From contig CAWGRH010000014.1 in NCBI GenBank assembly GCA_963824905.1, positions 434,001 through 498,000 on the forward strand: a stretch of DNA of 64,000 nt, given 5' to 3'. The translations under genes were made by a program, and so were the position numbers. Of this stretch, positions 17,601 to 26,623 are shown piece after piece. The DNA is from JAJPKK01 sp963824905. Lineage in GTDB: Bacteria; Pseudomonadota; Alphaproteobacteria; Rhizobiales; Xanthobacteraceae. The notes beneath the pieces were generated by a model. That model saw nothing but the letters and a program-made list of their open reading frames with translations, did no database searches and had not been told where the DNA came from. How positions within the stretch are numbered: position 1 is the stretch's first letter; each line of letters opens with the position of its first letter.

Positions 17601-19560
17601 GATCACCGCGCGCGGTGCCTGGGTGGCGGTCGAGCGCCATTTCCGCGAGATGAACTTCGACATCGGGGCAAAGCCATTCACCGTGGTCGGCGTCGGCGAT
17701 ATGTCGGGCGACGTGTTCGGCAACGGCATGCTGCGCGAGCGCACCATAAAGCTCGTCGCCGCTTTCGATCACCGCGACATCTTCATCGATCCCGATCCCG
17801 ACCCCGCGGCGAGCTTCACGGAGCGTGAGCGCCTGTTCAACCTGCCGCGTTCGAGCTGGCAGGACTACGACCGCAACCTGATCTCGCCGGGCGGCGGCGT
17901 CTATTCGCGATCGGCGAAGGAGATCGCGTTGAGCCCGCAGGCGCGGGCGGTGCTCGGCCTCGCTGCGGCGAGGCCGACGCCGCAGGAGGTCATGAAAGCG
18001 ATCCTCGAGGCGCCGGTCGATCTTCTCTTCTTCGGCGGCATCGGCACCTATGTGCGGGCGTCCGACGAGAGCAACGAGGCGGTCGGCGACCGCGCCAACG
18101 ACGCGATTCGTGCCGTCGGCTCGGCGCTCCGCTGCAAGGTGATCGGCGAGGGCGCCAATCTCGGCATGACCCAGCTCGGCCGCATCGAGGCGGCGCTCCA
18201 CGGCGTCCGTCTCAACACCGACGCGATCGACAATTCCGCCGGCGTCAACACCTCCGACGTCGAGGTCAACCTCAAGATCGCGTTGAGCCTGCCGCTGCAC
18301 GACGGCCGCCTGACCTGGCCGGACCGCAATGCGCTGCTCGCCAGCATGACCGACGAGGTCGCGGCGCTGGTGCTGCGCAACAACTACCAGCAGACGCTCG
18401 CCATCTCGCTCGACCAGCAGCGCGGCCTCGAAGACCTCGGGTTCCAGCAGCGGCTGATGCAGACGCTGGAGAAGCGCCACGAGCTCGACCGCGCCGTCGA
18501 ATTCCTGCCCGACGACAGCGAGATCGCCGAGCGGCGCCGTCGTGGCATCCCGCTCACCCGGCCCGAGATCGCGGTCCTGCTCGCCTATGCGAAGCTCTCG
18601 CTCCACGGCGATCTCCTCGCCTCGCGGGTGCCCGACGATCCCTATCTCGCTCGCGAGCTCGGCCGCTATTTCCCGCCGTCGGTCACGACGCGGTTTCCCG
18701 ATGCGGTGGAGCGGCATCGGCTGCGCCGCGACATCATCTCGACCGGCTTGGCGAACTCGATGATCAACCGGGGCGGGCCGACCCTCGTGGTGCGTATCGC
18801 CGACCAGACCGGCGCCAGCGTCGACCGCATCGCCGCCGCCTTCGCCGCGGTGCGCGACAGCTACTCCCTGACCGCGCTCAACACCGCGATCGAGGAGCTC
18901 GACGGCAAGATCGACGGCGGCGCCCAGCTTTCGCTGTTCGTGGCCGTGCAGAACCTGCTGCTCGACCGCATCGTCTGGTTCCTGCGCAACGTCGATCTCG
19001 GCCGCGGCCTCGCCGACATCGTCGCGCATTACCAGTCCGGCATAGCGGCGGTGGTCGACGGTCTGAACGCCCTGTTGCCACCCGAGGCGATCGAAGCGCG
19101 CGCGGCGAGGGCGGCGAAGCTCGTCGGCCAGGGCATTTCGGAGTCACTGGCGTTGCGGATCGCCGACCTGCCGGCGCTCACCGCCGCGACCGACGCCGTC
19201 CTCATTTCCGACCGCACCGGCACGTCGGTCACCGACGCCGCGCAGACCTACTTCGCGGCGCTCGGGTATTTCCAGCTCGACCGTGTCGTCGGCGGTGTCG
19301 GCACCATCAAAGTGTCCGACTATTTCGAGCGCCTCGCCCTCGACCGGGCGCTCGATACGATCGGCGATTCGATGCGCCGCATCGCCGCCGAGGCGACCGC
19401 GTACGGTACCGGCGCCGCGGCCATCACCGCCTGGATGGCCTCGAAGGACGGCGCCGAGCGCGTGCGCGGGGCGATCCACGAGATCGCCGCGTCGGGGCTT
19501 ACGCTTGCCAAGTTGTCGGTCGCCGCGAGCATGCTGGGCGACATCGCGCGCACGACGTGA
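14683..19560 (+). CDS. NAD-dependent glutamate dehydrogenase, large type
   Basis: Catabolic NAD-GDH of the 180-kDa class (1,625 residues) converting glutamate to 2-oxoglutarate and ammonia. A long N-terminal regulatory part with ACT-like segments occupies roughly the first 700 residues. The catalytic core follows with LVARGGIRWSDRPQDFRTEILGL and the lysine-containing VPVGAKGGFVPK near residues 830-875, the NAD-binding region with VGVGDMSGDVFGNGML near 1005, and IGEGANLGMTQ near 1160. ATG 14683 is preferred over 14656 because GGGAG lies just upstream. The family is usually expressed for amino-acid catabolism and is often allosterically controlled. Confidence 0.97.
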   Translation: MSTNPSRDDSPMGDVGEAPAPAAYDPATAGAGERAALLQLERANGMLHERAPDAPVDFVMRLFAGAAAEDLLRYEPQELAELAAATWHFLAERAPRTAKIRVWNPDGGPRLANVSVVELVNDDMPFLVDSVMGELNNRGLETYLLVHPVFRVARDAAGKLIRFGNGIDAAPLRESVIQVHVDRIDDEAARSALANALAGVVADVRLAVQDWRSMLDRVGGVIDALRTDPPPLPEDEVAETIAFLEWLKDNNFTFLGIREYRLEADGRVLTGIPSSTLGVLRANPLEPGSVGSGRIEMTPREQAAFEERRPMLITKTSARSRVHRRVPMDMIGIKHFRDGRPSGGVQVVGLFTATAYTRSARNIPYLRRKVAGALARAGFTPDSHSGRTLANVLDTYPRDELFQIDEDTLVHFALIILQLNERPRVRVLTRFDFYQRFASVLVYVPREPYGSSARALIGRLLASAFNGEIASFVPYFTEGPLVRVHFIIARRDVPLAHPDGAQLEADVSRVMKTWPDFLLEALLAAHDPPAARDLFTRYAEAFSPTYRDAFSAGTAVQDIATIEQMSSDAALGVDFQRSPGGDGGARLKLWSHGRPLPLSERVPVLEHMGFTVVDESTYHAEPGGAGAQQLWLHDMLLAFAGDGAADFDAVRGKLDDCFAAVMCADAESDGYNALVLRTGLVWREVALVRTLSRYLRQIGVPFSQDYMWSTLVRHADLAAKIVALFETRFDPHLGVDADEREKRQTDGLAAIEKGLEAVQSLDEDRILRHFVNAVRSALRTNYFQPSAAAGMKPIAIKVDSRKVDSMPLPRPRFEIFLCSPRLEAVHLRFGLVARGGIRWSDRPQDFRTEILGLVKAQQVKNAVIVPVGAKGGFVPKRLPTGNRDAIQSEGIAVYRLFMSTMLDITDNLDIDHVIPPIDVVRHDGDDPYLVVAADKGTATFSDIANEISRDHHFWLDDAFASGGSTGYDHKTMAITARGAWVAVERHFREMNFDIGAKPFTVVGVGDMSGDVFGNGMLRERTIKLVAAFDHRDIFIDPDPDPAASFTERERLFNLPRSSWQDYDRNLISPGGGVYSRSAKEIALSPQARAVLGLAAARPTPQEVMKAILEAPVDLLFFGGIGTYVRASDESNEAVGDRANDAIRAVGSALRCKVIGEGANLGMTQLGRIEAALHGVRLNTDAIDNSAGVNTSDVEVNLKIALSLPLHDGRLTWPDRNALLASMTDEVAALVLRNNYQQTLAISLDQQRGLEDLGFQQRLMQTLEKRHELDRAVEFLPDDSEIAERRRRGIPLTRPEIAVLLAYAKLSLHGDLLASRVPDDPYLARELGRYFPPSVTTRFPDAVERHRLRRDIISTGLANSMINRGGPTLVVRIADQTGASVDRIAAAFAAVRDSYSLTALNTAIEELDGKIDGGAQLSLFVAVQNLLLDRIVWFLRNVDLGRGLADIVAHYQSGIAAVVDGLNALLPPEAIEARAARAAKLVGQGISESLALRIADLPALTAATDAVLISDRTGTSVTDAAQTYFAALGYFQLDRVVGGVGTIKVSDYFERLALDRALDTIGDSMRRIAAEATAYGTGAAAITAWMASKDGAERVRGAIHEIAASGLTLAKLSVAASMLGDIARTT

Positions 19561-19615
19561 GGATCGCCGCATGATCCCGAAAAGTTGCAGGATCCTGCGC
19601 GAAGAATCCGCGCGA

Positions 19616-20746
19616 TTACTTGGCGCGGGCGCGCGCGTCTCGATCCGCCACCGCGAGCTTCACGTTCGACGATTTGCCGTCACGCCGCACGGTGAGATCG
19701 GCCACTTCGCCGACGCGCAGCAGAGCGAGCCGGCGCCGCAGGAACTGCGAATCGATCACCTGGCGGCCGCCGAGCTCGGTGACGAGATCGCCGGGCTTCA
19801 ATCCCGCGCGCGCCGCCGGCGAGCCGGGCGCCACCTTGACGACGACGGCGCCGCTGGGCGGCTCGGTCGATCCGGCCTCGCGGGGCGCATCGGGGGAGGG
19901 ATCGTCGGTGGTGATGCCGAGCGTGCCGCGGCGGACGTCGCCGAACTCGACGAGCTGGTCGGCGATGATGCGGGCGGTGTTCACCGGTATCGCGAAGCCC
20001 ATGCCCGGATTGGTGGCTGTCGCACCGATGAAGGCGGTATTGATGCCGACGACGTCACCCTGCAAGTCGACCAGCGCGCCGCCGGAATTGCCGGGATAGA
20101 TCGCGGCGTCGGTCTGGATGAAGTTCTCGAACTGCTCGACGCCGACATTGGTGCGGTGCATGCCGCTGACGATGCCCGAGGTCACCGATTGGCCGATGTT
20201 CGCGGGGTAACCGATCGCCAGCACGAAGTCGCCGACCTCGAGCTCGCGCGAATTGCCGAATGGGATCGAGGGAAGATTGTCGGCATCGACGGAGATCACG
20301 GCGAGATCGAAGTCCGGATCGATGCCGACGCGCTTCGCCTTGAAAATGCGGCCGTCGGTCAAGGTCACGGTGATGTCGTCGGCACGGTCGATCACGTGGT
20401 TGTTGGTGATGATCAGGCCGCGCTTGGCGTCGAACACCACGCCGGAGCCGACATTTCCGCCTTCGCGCGCATCGCGGCGCCGGTTCTTGGGGTCCTGGGC
20501 GCGAAACTTGGTCTCGATGCTCACCACCGCCGGCGTGATCTTCTTGAGCACCGGCGCGAGAGAAGGCGCCGTGCGCGCCGGCGCCGTCTGAGCCGTGCCC
20601 GTCTGCGGCCGATTTTGTTGGGCGTCGGCGGGCTCGGCTGGCGCGAGGAGAGCGGCGAGCATCGCCGCTAAGCCGAGGACGATCGCCGGAAGGATCCGGC
20701 TCGAGGGTGATCGGTATTTCAATCGCGTGGCTTCAAGATGTTTCAT
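19616..20746 (-). CDS. HtrA/Deg-type periplasmic serine protease
   Basis: Trypsin-like Deg protease of 376 residues with one PDZ domain. The membrane-anchor or signal segment is ILPAIVLGLAAMLAALLAPAEPADAQ. The triad is readable: His in ITNNHVID, Asp in PDFDLAVIS, Ser in YPGNSGGALV. The PDZ domain covers about residues 275-365 (GSPAARAGLKPGDLV). It likely degrades or refolds damaged envelope proteins. The start at 20746 is inferred from the signal peptide; the open frame upstream overlaps the neighbouring receptor gene and looks non-coding. Confidence 0.94.
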   Translation of the reverse strand: MKHLEATRLKYRSPSSRILPAIVLGLAAMLAALLAPAEPADAQQNRPQTGTAQTAPARTAPSLAPVLKKITPAVVSIETKFRAQDPKNRRRDAREGGNVGSGVVFDAKRGLIITNNHVIDRADDITVTLTDGRIFKAKRVGIDPDFDLAVISVDADNLPSIPFGNSRELEVGDFVLAIGYPANIGQSVTSGIVSGMHRTNVGVEQFENFIQTDAAIYPGNSGGALVDLQGDVVGINTAFIGATATNPGMGFAIPVNTARIIADQLVEFGDVRRGTLGITTDDPSPDAPREAGSTEPPSGAVVVKVAPGSPAARAGLKPGDLVTELGGRQVIDSQFLRRRLALLRVGEVADLTVRRDGKSSNVKLAVADRDARARAK

Positions 20747-20756
20747 CGAAGATGTT

Positions 20757-21740
20757 TCATTGAATGACTTCGGCAGCGCGGGCGATGAGCTTTTGCGGAA
20801 GCTCGAGGCCGATCGCATGGGCGGCCCTGAGGTTGACGACGAGATCGAAGCGCGTGGGAAAGCCGACCTGCAGCTCGCTCGGCTTGGCGCCGCGCAGGAT
20901 GCGATCGACATAGGTCGCCGCCTGGGCAAAGAGATCGGCGCTCACCGCGCCATAGGCGAGCAGGCCACCCTCGGCGGCGAAGCCACGGGTCGGGTAGATG
21001 GCGGGCATCCGGTACTGCTCGGCGAGCCGGAAGATCAGCCGGATGTCGGAAAACGCCGGCGTCGGCGGCACGATCAGGAGGCCGGTGTCGGGCTCGTTCG
21101 CCGCCGCGGCGATCGCGTGGGCGATCTCCTCGCTGTTGCGCACCGGCGCCGGGACCGTCGCCACGCGATAGGCATCGGCCGCGGCTGCGATCGCCTTCAA
21201 ATAGGCCGGCGAATCGAACTCCGGATTGAACAGGAGCACGATCCGCGAGAGACGTGGTGCCGCCTCCTTGAGGATTTCGAGCCAGCGCGCGCCGATCGCG
21301 AGGTAGAGGTTGGTGATCCCGGTGCTGTTTGTTTCAGGCCGGGCAAGGCTGCCAGAGACCCCGTAGCCCGTCTCGTTGGTGACCTCGACGAACACGACCG
21401 GTATCGTCTGCGTCAGCGTGAGCACCGCGCGGGTCGCCGGCGCGGCGCCGGTGACGATCACGTCGGGGCCGAGGGCTACGAGGTCCTTCGCGGCGGCGCG
21501 GATGCGGTGTGGATCGGCGGCGCCGAAGCGGAAATCGAGCGCGAGATTGTGGCCTTCGACCCAATCGAGCCGCTGCAGCCCCTCCCGCAGGCCTTCCACC
21601 CGTGTCCCGGTCACCGGATCGTCCTCGGCTCCATAGATCAGCACGCCGACGCGCCGCACCGCTTCGGGGCGCTCAGCCCGTGCGGCGCACGCAAACGCTG
21701 CCACGCCGCCTAAAGCGGCAACGAACTCCCGGCGCCTCAT
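20757..21740 (-). CDS. ABC transporter substrate-binding protein (ABC_sub_bind/TrpX-like family)
   Basis: Periplasmic receptor of 327 residues starting with a Tat-like signal (MRRREFVAALGGVAAFACAARA). Two Rossmann-like lobes follow, with VRRVGVLIYGAEDDP near residue 30 and PTRGFAAEGGLLAYGAV near 250, typical of the family found in rhizobia. No permease or ATPase gene is adjacent, so it is an orphan receptor here. It lies ten bases upstream of the HtrA gene on the same strand. Its ligand is unknown. Confidence 0.9.
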   Translation of the reverse strand: MRRREFVAALGGVAAFACAARAERPEAVRRVGVLIYGAEDDPVTGTRVEGLREGLQRLDWVEGHNLALDFRFGAADPHRIRAAAKDLVALGPDVIVTGAAPATRAVLTLTQTIPVVFVEVTNETGYGVSGSLARPETNSTGITNLYLAIGARWLEILKEAAPRLSRIVLLFNPEFDSPAYLKAIAAAADAYRVATVPAPVRNSEEIAHAIAAAANEPDTGLLIVPPTPAFSDIRLIFRLAEQYRMPAIYPTRGFAAEGGLLAYGAVSADLFAQAATYVDRILRGAKPSELQVGFPTRFDLVVNLRAAHAIGLELPQKLIARAAEVIQ

Positions 21741-21864
21741 GGTCTCCCTCGACAGGCTTTTTTTGTGTGGGGCGAGTGTAGCAGAAGCCGCGAGTGGTCG
21801 CACGCGACAACCGGCCACGCGGAAACCGGCTCACCGGGTGCCGGGAGCAGCGCGGTACCGCGTC

Positions 21865-23458
21865 TCAATGCCGGAAGTGGCGCGTGCCGGTAAACACCAT
21901 GGCGATGCCGTGGTCGTCGGCCGCCTTGATGACCTCGCCGTCGCGCACCGAGCCGCCAGGCTGGATCACCGCGGTGGCGCCGGCCTCGATCGCGGTGAGG
22001 AGGCCGTCGACGAACGGGATGAACGCATCCGAGGCGACGACCGAGCCGCGCGTTGCGGGCGCAGGCGGCGCCGGTCGCGGCGGCGACGTCCTGCGCCTTG
22101 AGTGCGCCGATGCGCGCGGCGTCGACCCGGCTCATCTGGCCGGCCCCGATGCCGACGGTGGCGCCACCCTTGGCGTAGACGATGGCGTTCGACTTGACGT
22201 GCTTTGCCACCCGGAACGCGAAGCGCAGGTCGGCGAGCTCCTGCGGTGTCGGCGCGCGCTTCGTCACGGTCTCGAGCTGCATCTCGTCCACCACGGCGCT
22301 GTCGCGCGATTGCACCAGAAGCCCGCCGGCAACCGACTTGACCAGAACTCCGGGCGCGCGCGGGTCCGGAATGCCGCCGGCGACGAGCAACCGAAGGTTC
22401 TTTTTGGCAGCAACGATGGCGATCGCCTCCTCGCTCGCATCGGGCGCAATGATCACCTCGGTGAAGATGTCGGTGATCGCCCGCGCCGCCGCGGCGTCGA
22501 GTGGGCGATTGAGTGCGACGATGCCCCCGGAGGCGGAGACCGGATCGCAGGCGAGCGCCTTGCGATAGGCCTCGAGGAGGTCGCCGCCCGTCGCGACGCC
22601 GCAGGGATTGGCGTGCTTGATGATGGCGCAGGCGGCCGAGGCCGCGGGATCGAACTCGGCGACGCATTCGTAAGCCGCGTCGGTGTCGTTCAGATTGTTG
22701 TAGGAGAGCTGCTTGCCCTGCACCTGGCGTGAGGTCGCGACCCCGTAGCGCGTAACCGGCGTGCGATAGAATGCGGCGCTCTGATGCGGGTTCTCGCCGT
22801 AGCGCAGCGCTTGGGCGAGGCGTCCCCCGAACGCTCGGAAATCGGGGGCGGTGTCGTCCAGGACCGTCGCGAACCAGTTGGCGATCGCGGCGTCATAGGT
22901 CGCGGTGCGCCCATAGGCCTTGGCGGCGAGGCGTTTCCTGAGCGCCAGCGTCGTCGCGCCGCCATGGGCGGCAAGTTCGCCCGTGACGGTCGCATAGTCC
23001 TCGGGCTCGACGATGACCGCGACGTCGGCATGGTTCTTGGCGGCGGCGCGGATCATCGCCGGACCGCCGATGTCGATATTCTCGACGCAGTCGTCATAGC
23101 CGGCGCCGCGCGCCACCGTCTCCTCGAACGGGTAGAGGTTGACGACAAGAAGATCGATTGCGGCGATGCCGTGCGCGGCCATTGCGCGCGCGTGCTCATC
23201 GTTGGAGCGGATCGCCAGCAGGCCGCCATGGACTTTCGGATGCAGCGTCTTGACGCGGCCGTCCATCATTTCGGGGTATCCGGTGAGATCGGAGACGTCG
23301 CGCACCGAAAGCCCGGCTGCGGCCAGCGCCTTGGCGGTGCCGCCTGTCGAAACGAGCTCGATGTCGTATCCCGCAAGCGTGCGGGCGAAATCGACGAGCC
23401 CGGTCTTGTCAGACACCGAGAGAAGGGCGCGGCTCACGTGGCGCAGCTGATCGGGCAT
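21865..23458 (-). CDS. purH: Bifunctional AICAR transformylase/IMP cyclohydrolase PurH, with one frameshift
   Basis: Catalyses the last two steps of IMP synthesis. The N-terminal IMP cyclohydrolase (MGS-like) domain runs to about residue 145, opening SVSDKTGLVDFARTL. The C-terminal transformylase carries KQLSYNNLNDTDAA and the catalytic IIKHANPCGVA segment. Near 22045-22055 one base disturbs the frame: the expected GSVVASDAFIPFVDG, GGSVRDGEVI and closing MVFTGTRHFRH are all present in a neighbouring frame, ending at TGA 21865-21867. Without correction the frame runs on to 21737. PurH is required for purine prototrophy, so sequence error is the likelier cause. Confidence 0.93.
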
Positions 23459-23573
23459 GAGTTCCTCGGTTCTTCTCCCGCCCCGCCTTGGTGGGTGGGG
23501 TATTCGTTCAAGAGCGCGGCGCGCAAAGAAGCCAGGACCCTACCCTCTCGAAGACGGAGAGGGAAAAGTTCGG

Positions 23574-24107
23574 TCAAGCGTGAATCACGATTCTCGTGTT
23601 CGGGCCGATCCGGCGTACCAGGCGTCGCAGCACGGGTGCCGGCATCGCGACGCAGCCGGCGGTGGGACCGAAATTGGGCCGCGCCACGTGAATGAACACG
23701 GCGCTGCCGCGGCCGGCGATACGCGGCCTGGTGTTGTGGTCGATCTCGATGATGACGTCGTAGAGCGCGTCGGCGCGGGCGAGGCGGTCGCCGGCGGCGC
23801 CGGGTGGAAGCTTGATCGGGCGGTTGTAGCGGCGGTCCCGCGGGTCCTCGCACCAGCCGTCCGCCGGACCGATCGGGCGGCACGGCAGCAGCACCGAAGG
23901 CCGGTGGGAGCGGTCGTTCCGCCACCACACCCGGAGCGGCCGGAAGCTCCCCGCCGGGGTGGCGCCGTCCCCCTCGCGCTTGTTCGCCTTGATGCCGGAC
24001 CGGCCGAGCGCCACCGCGATCCGCTGCGGCCCGGCCCCGATCCAGCCATGCCGCCGGTCGCCCGGCCGCGCCCACACGTCGATTCTGGTCAGCGAAAGGC
24101 GGTGCAT
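23574..24107 (-). CDS. YkuD-type L,D-transpeptidase family protein
   Basis: Catalytic domain of the L,D-transpeptidase (YkuD) family, which cross-links or attaches proteins to peptidoglycan using an active cysteine. The motif VFIHVARPNFGPTAGCVAM near residue 140 supplies the His and Cys. The 177 residues contain no clear signal peptide, as in the short rhizobial members. An R/W-rich N-terminus with the GATPAG motif precedes the core. It is co-directional with purH, about 115 bases away. Confidence 0.9.
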   Translation of the reverse strand: MHRLSLTRIDVWARPGDRRHGWIGAGPQRIAVALGRSGIKANKREGDGATPAGSFRPLRVWWRNDRSHRPSVLLPCRPIGPADGWCEDPRDRRYNRPIKLPPGAAGDRLARADALYDVIIEIDHNTRPRIAGRGSAVFIHVARPNFGPTAGCVAMPAPVLRRLVRRIGPNTRIVIHA

Positions 24108-24352
24108 GGCCTGGAAAGCGGTATCATGATGTGGTCAGGTCCGATTATCGAGGCGCGCGCCGATGCTTGCTCTTTTATGGCGGATTGCTCTACTTGCCGG
24201 AGGTGAAACGAATCCGCCACTGTCACACCGCGCCTGCCGAGGCCGGAACATTAACCGATTCAATGCACTTTGTGTCGCCTGGACGGTGATTTCGAATCAC
24301 GGCCGGCGACGTCATGTCCGCGCTGGGGCGAGCGCGGCGGCAGAGGCTGGAC

Positions 24353-25039
24353 ATGCCAAACGCGCGTAGGATCCTGATCGTCGACGACGACACCGAGCTT
24401 CGCGACGCGCTCGTCGAGCAGCTCTCGCTGCACGAGGAATTCGAGGCGGTCCCCGCCGACTCCGGCACCAAGGGGGTGCAGGCGGCCAAGGCCGGCCAGA
24501 TCGACCTCGTCATCATGGACGTCGGCCTGCCCGATATCGACGGCCGCGAGGCGGTGCGCATCCTGCGCAAGAACGGCTTCAAGGCACCGATCATCATGCT
24601 GACCGGGCACGACACCGATTCCGACACCATCCTCGGGCTCGAGTCCGGCGCCAACGATTATGTCGCGAAGCCGTTTCGCTTCGCCGTCCTGCTCGCCCGC
24701 ATCCGTGCCCAGTTGCGCCAGCACGAAGCGAGCGAGGATGCGATCTTCACCATCGGTCCTTATACCTTCCAGCCGAGCTCCAAGCTCCTCGTGGGTCCCA
24801 AGGGCAACAAGGTTCGCCTGACCGAGAAGGAAACGGCGATCCTGCGCTTTCTCTACCGGGCGGGCTTGCGCCCGATCTCCCGGGACGTGCTGCTCCAGGA
24901 GGTGTGGGGCTATAATTCCGGGGTGACCACCCACACACTGGAAACTCACATTTACCGTTTGCGCCAGAAGATCGAGAAGGACGCCGCCGCTCCGGAAATC
25001 CTGGTGACCGAGGCCGGCGGCTACAAGCTGGTGCCCTGA
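24353..25039 (+). CDS. OmpR/PhoB-family response regulator, orphan
   Basis: Two-component response regulator. The receiver domain holds the acidic pair in ILIVDDDTEL, the phospho-accepting Asp in LVIMDVGLPD near residue 56 and the Lys in DYVAKPFR near 106. A winged-helix DNA-binding domain (VRLTEKETAILRFLY to EAGGYKLVP) completes 228 residues. The ATG at 24353 fits the family start; a longer frame from 24314 adds a non-conserved segment. No histidine kinase gene is adjacent. A cyclic-nucleotide-binding gene follows after 57 bases on the same strand. The 245 bases upstream hold no gene and presumably the promoter. Confidence 0.95.
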   Translation: MPNARRILIVDDDTELRDALVEQLSLHEEFEAVPADSGTKGVQAAKAGQIDLVIMDVGLPDIDGREAVRILRKNGFKAPIIMLTGHDTDSDTILGLESGANDYVAKPFRFAVLLARIRAQLRQHEASEDAIFTIGPYTFQPSSKLLVGPKGNKVRLTEKETAILRFLYRAGLRPISRDVLLQEVWGYNSGVTTHTLETHIYRLRQKIEKDAAAPEILVTEAGGYKLVP

Positions 25040-25096
25040 GCGCGATGCGCCTTACGCACGCGAAGGGGTCGTTCGAGAGTACTGCGTTCACGTGAC

Positions 25097-25567
25097 ATGA
25101 CCATCGAGGACGATATCTTCTTTCTGGAGCGGCTCACGATCTTTGGCCAGCTCGGATTCTCGGCGTTGCAGATTCTTGCCATCGGCTCCGAAGCAAGAGA
25201 GCTCGCGCCCGGCGAAATGCTGTTCACCGCCGGCGATGCGGCGGACAGCGGCTACGTCATACAGGAGGGGGCGCTGCGGCTCGACCTCCCGGGCGCCGAT
25301 CCCGCGGATGCCGAGATCGTGGTGGGTCCGGGCACGCTGCTCGGTGAGCTCGCCTTGGTGACGGAGACCAAGCGCCCGGTCACCGCCACCGCGATCGAGC
25401 CGTCGACCGTGATGCGAATCAGCCGCGGCCTGTTCCGCAAAGTGCTGGAAGGTTTCCCCGATGCGGCGCGGCTGATGCGCGACCGCGCCGCGGCGCGCGC
25501 GAACGAGGCGACGAGCGAGCTCCAGGCTGTGCGCGACATGCTGCTGCCGAAGCCGCCGCGGCAGTAA
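25097..25567 (+). CDS. Cyclic nucleotide-binding (CNMP/Crp-like sensor) domain protein
   Basis: The 156 residues form a single cNMP-binding beta-barrel domain. The core is AIGSEARELAPGEMLFTAGD near residue 32, with SGYVIQEGALRLDLP and a phosphate-cassette-like GPGTLLGELALVTE near 83. There is no helix-turn-helix, so it is not a Crp-type regulator by itself; a C-terminal helix ends the protein. It follows the response regulator gene closely and may be cotranscribed with it. Its partner is unknown. Confidence 0.92.
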   Translation: MTIEDDIFFLERLTIFGQLGFSALQILAIGSEARELAPGEMLFTAGDAADSGYVIQEGALRLDLPGADPADAEIVVGPGTLLGELALVTETKRPVTATAIEPSTVMRISRGLFRKVLEGFPDAARLMRDRAAARANEATSELQAVRDMLLPKPPRQ

Positions 25568-25602
25568 CCTCGTTTTACGCTCGGGCTATAGACGCGGCGC
25601 GA

Positions 25603-26595
25603 TCAGCTCCCGCCGCCGGCTTCGCTGTGGAAGCCGGACGCCGCGACGAGGCGCGCCCACCGCGCCGTCTGGCTGCGGATTTCGGCGGCGAATGCCGCGC
25701 CGGTTTCGCTCGACATCTCGAAGCCCTGCGCTTCGAGCTTCGCCCTCACACCGGGGTCCTCGTGCGCCTCCTTGGCCGCTGCGAGAATGGCGTCCGCCAT
25801 CGCGGGCGGCGTCCCGCTACGGAGCATCAGGCCGAACCACACGTTGGCGGTGAAGTCGGGTTGCCCGAGCTCCGCGAACGACGCCACGTCGGGGAAGAAA
25901 CGTGAGCGCGCCGGGCTGGTGACGGCGATGGCATTGAGCTTCTTGTCGTTGATCAGCGACAGGGTCCGCTGCAGCTGGGCAAAGCCGAACAACGCGGGGT
26001 TGGCCATGAGATCGGCCGCCTGGGCGCGGCCCTCCTTGGAGGGCAGGTGCGCGAGATCGAGGCCGAAGCGCTTGTTGAACAAAAACCCCAGGAAATGCGA
26101 GGACCTGCCCGCACCGTAGGACGAGTAGCTGAGCTTGCCGGGATTCTTGCGGATCCAGGCGATCAGCTCTTCGACCGTCTTGGCCGGAATGGCCGGATTG
26201 GCGACGAGCACCAAGGGCGCCTGCACCCCCCGGATCAGCGGAATGAAATCGGCGAGCGACCATCTGGTGTCGGCGTAGGCAATGGGATTGATCTCTGTCA
26301 TCCCCTGGGTGGCGACGACGATCAGGTTGCCGTCCGGCGGTTCATGGGCGGCGTATTGCATGCCGGTGTTGCCGCTTCCGCCCGGCTTGTGCTCGATGAC
26401 GATAGTGCGGTGCAGCGCTTTCGCCATCTGATCGGCAACGAGCTTCGCATAGATGTCGACCGCACCGCCGGGCGGCAGCGGGATCAGCATCCGCGTCCGC
26501 CGCAGCACGATCGGTTGCGCCTGCGCGCTGCGCAGCAAGGCCGGCAGCGCCGCCGCGCCGGCGAGATGCAGGAAGGCGCGGCGGGGATATTCCAT
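25603..26595 (-). CDS. Bug/TctC-family periplasmic solute receptor
   Basis: Second Bug-type receptor of the window (330 residues). A Tat-like signal PRRAFLHLAGAAALPALLRSAQAQ is followed by the family opening RMLIPLPPGGAVDIYAKLVAD and EHKPGGSGNTGMQYAAH. It is predicted to bind a small carboxylate or similar ligand in the periplasm. No transporter membrane genes are adjacent. It lies 28 bases downstream of the cytochrome c gene on the same strand, which may be coincidental. Confidence 0.92.
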   Translation of the reverse strand: MEYPRRAFLHLAGAAALPALLRSAQAQPIVLRRTRMLIPLPPGGAVDIYAKLVADQMAKALHRTIVIEHKPGGSGNTGMQYAAHEPPDGNLIVVATQGMTEINPIAYADTRWSLADFIPLIRGVQAPLVLVANPAIPAKTVEELIAWIRKNPGKLSYSSYGAGRSSHFLGFLFNKRFGLDLAHLPSKEGRAQAADLMANPALFGFAQLQRTLSLINDKKLNAIAVTSPARSRFFPDVASFAELGQPDFTANVWFGLMLRSGTPPAMADAILAAAKEAHEDPGVRAKLEAQGFEMSSETGAAFAAEIRSQTARWARLVAASGFHSEAGGGS

Positions 26596-26623
26596 TGTTC
26601 AGCTCCGTGGACGAGAACGCGGC

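Noticed and set aside
15376..19029. A 1,217-codon open frame antisense to the glutamate dehydrogenase gene
   Set aside because: The opposite strand encodes a full, well-conserved NAD-GDH. The antisense product is His/Arg/Asp-rich without domains, a usual effect of GC-rich codon bias.
24285..24305. Palindrome GTGATTTCGAATCAC resembling a tRNA T-arm
   Set aside because: No acceptor, D or anticodon stems surround it; it may be a regulatory palindrome but has no further support.
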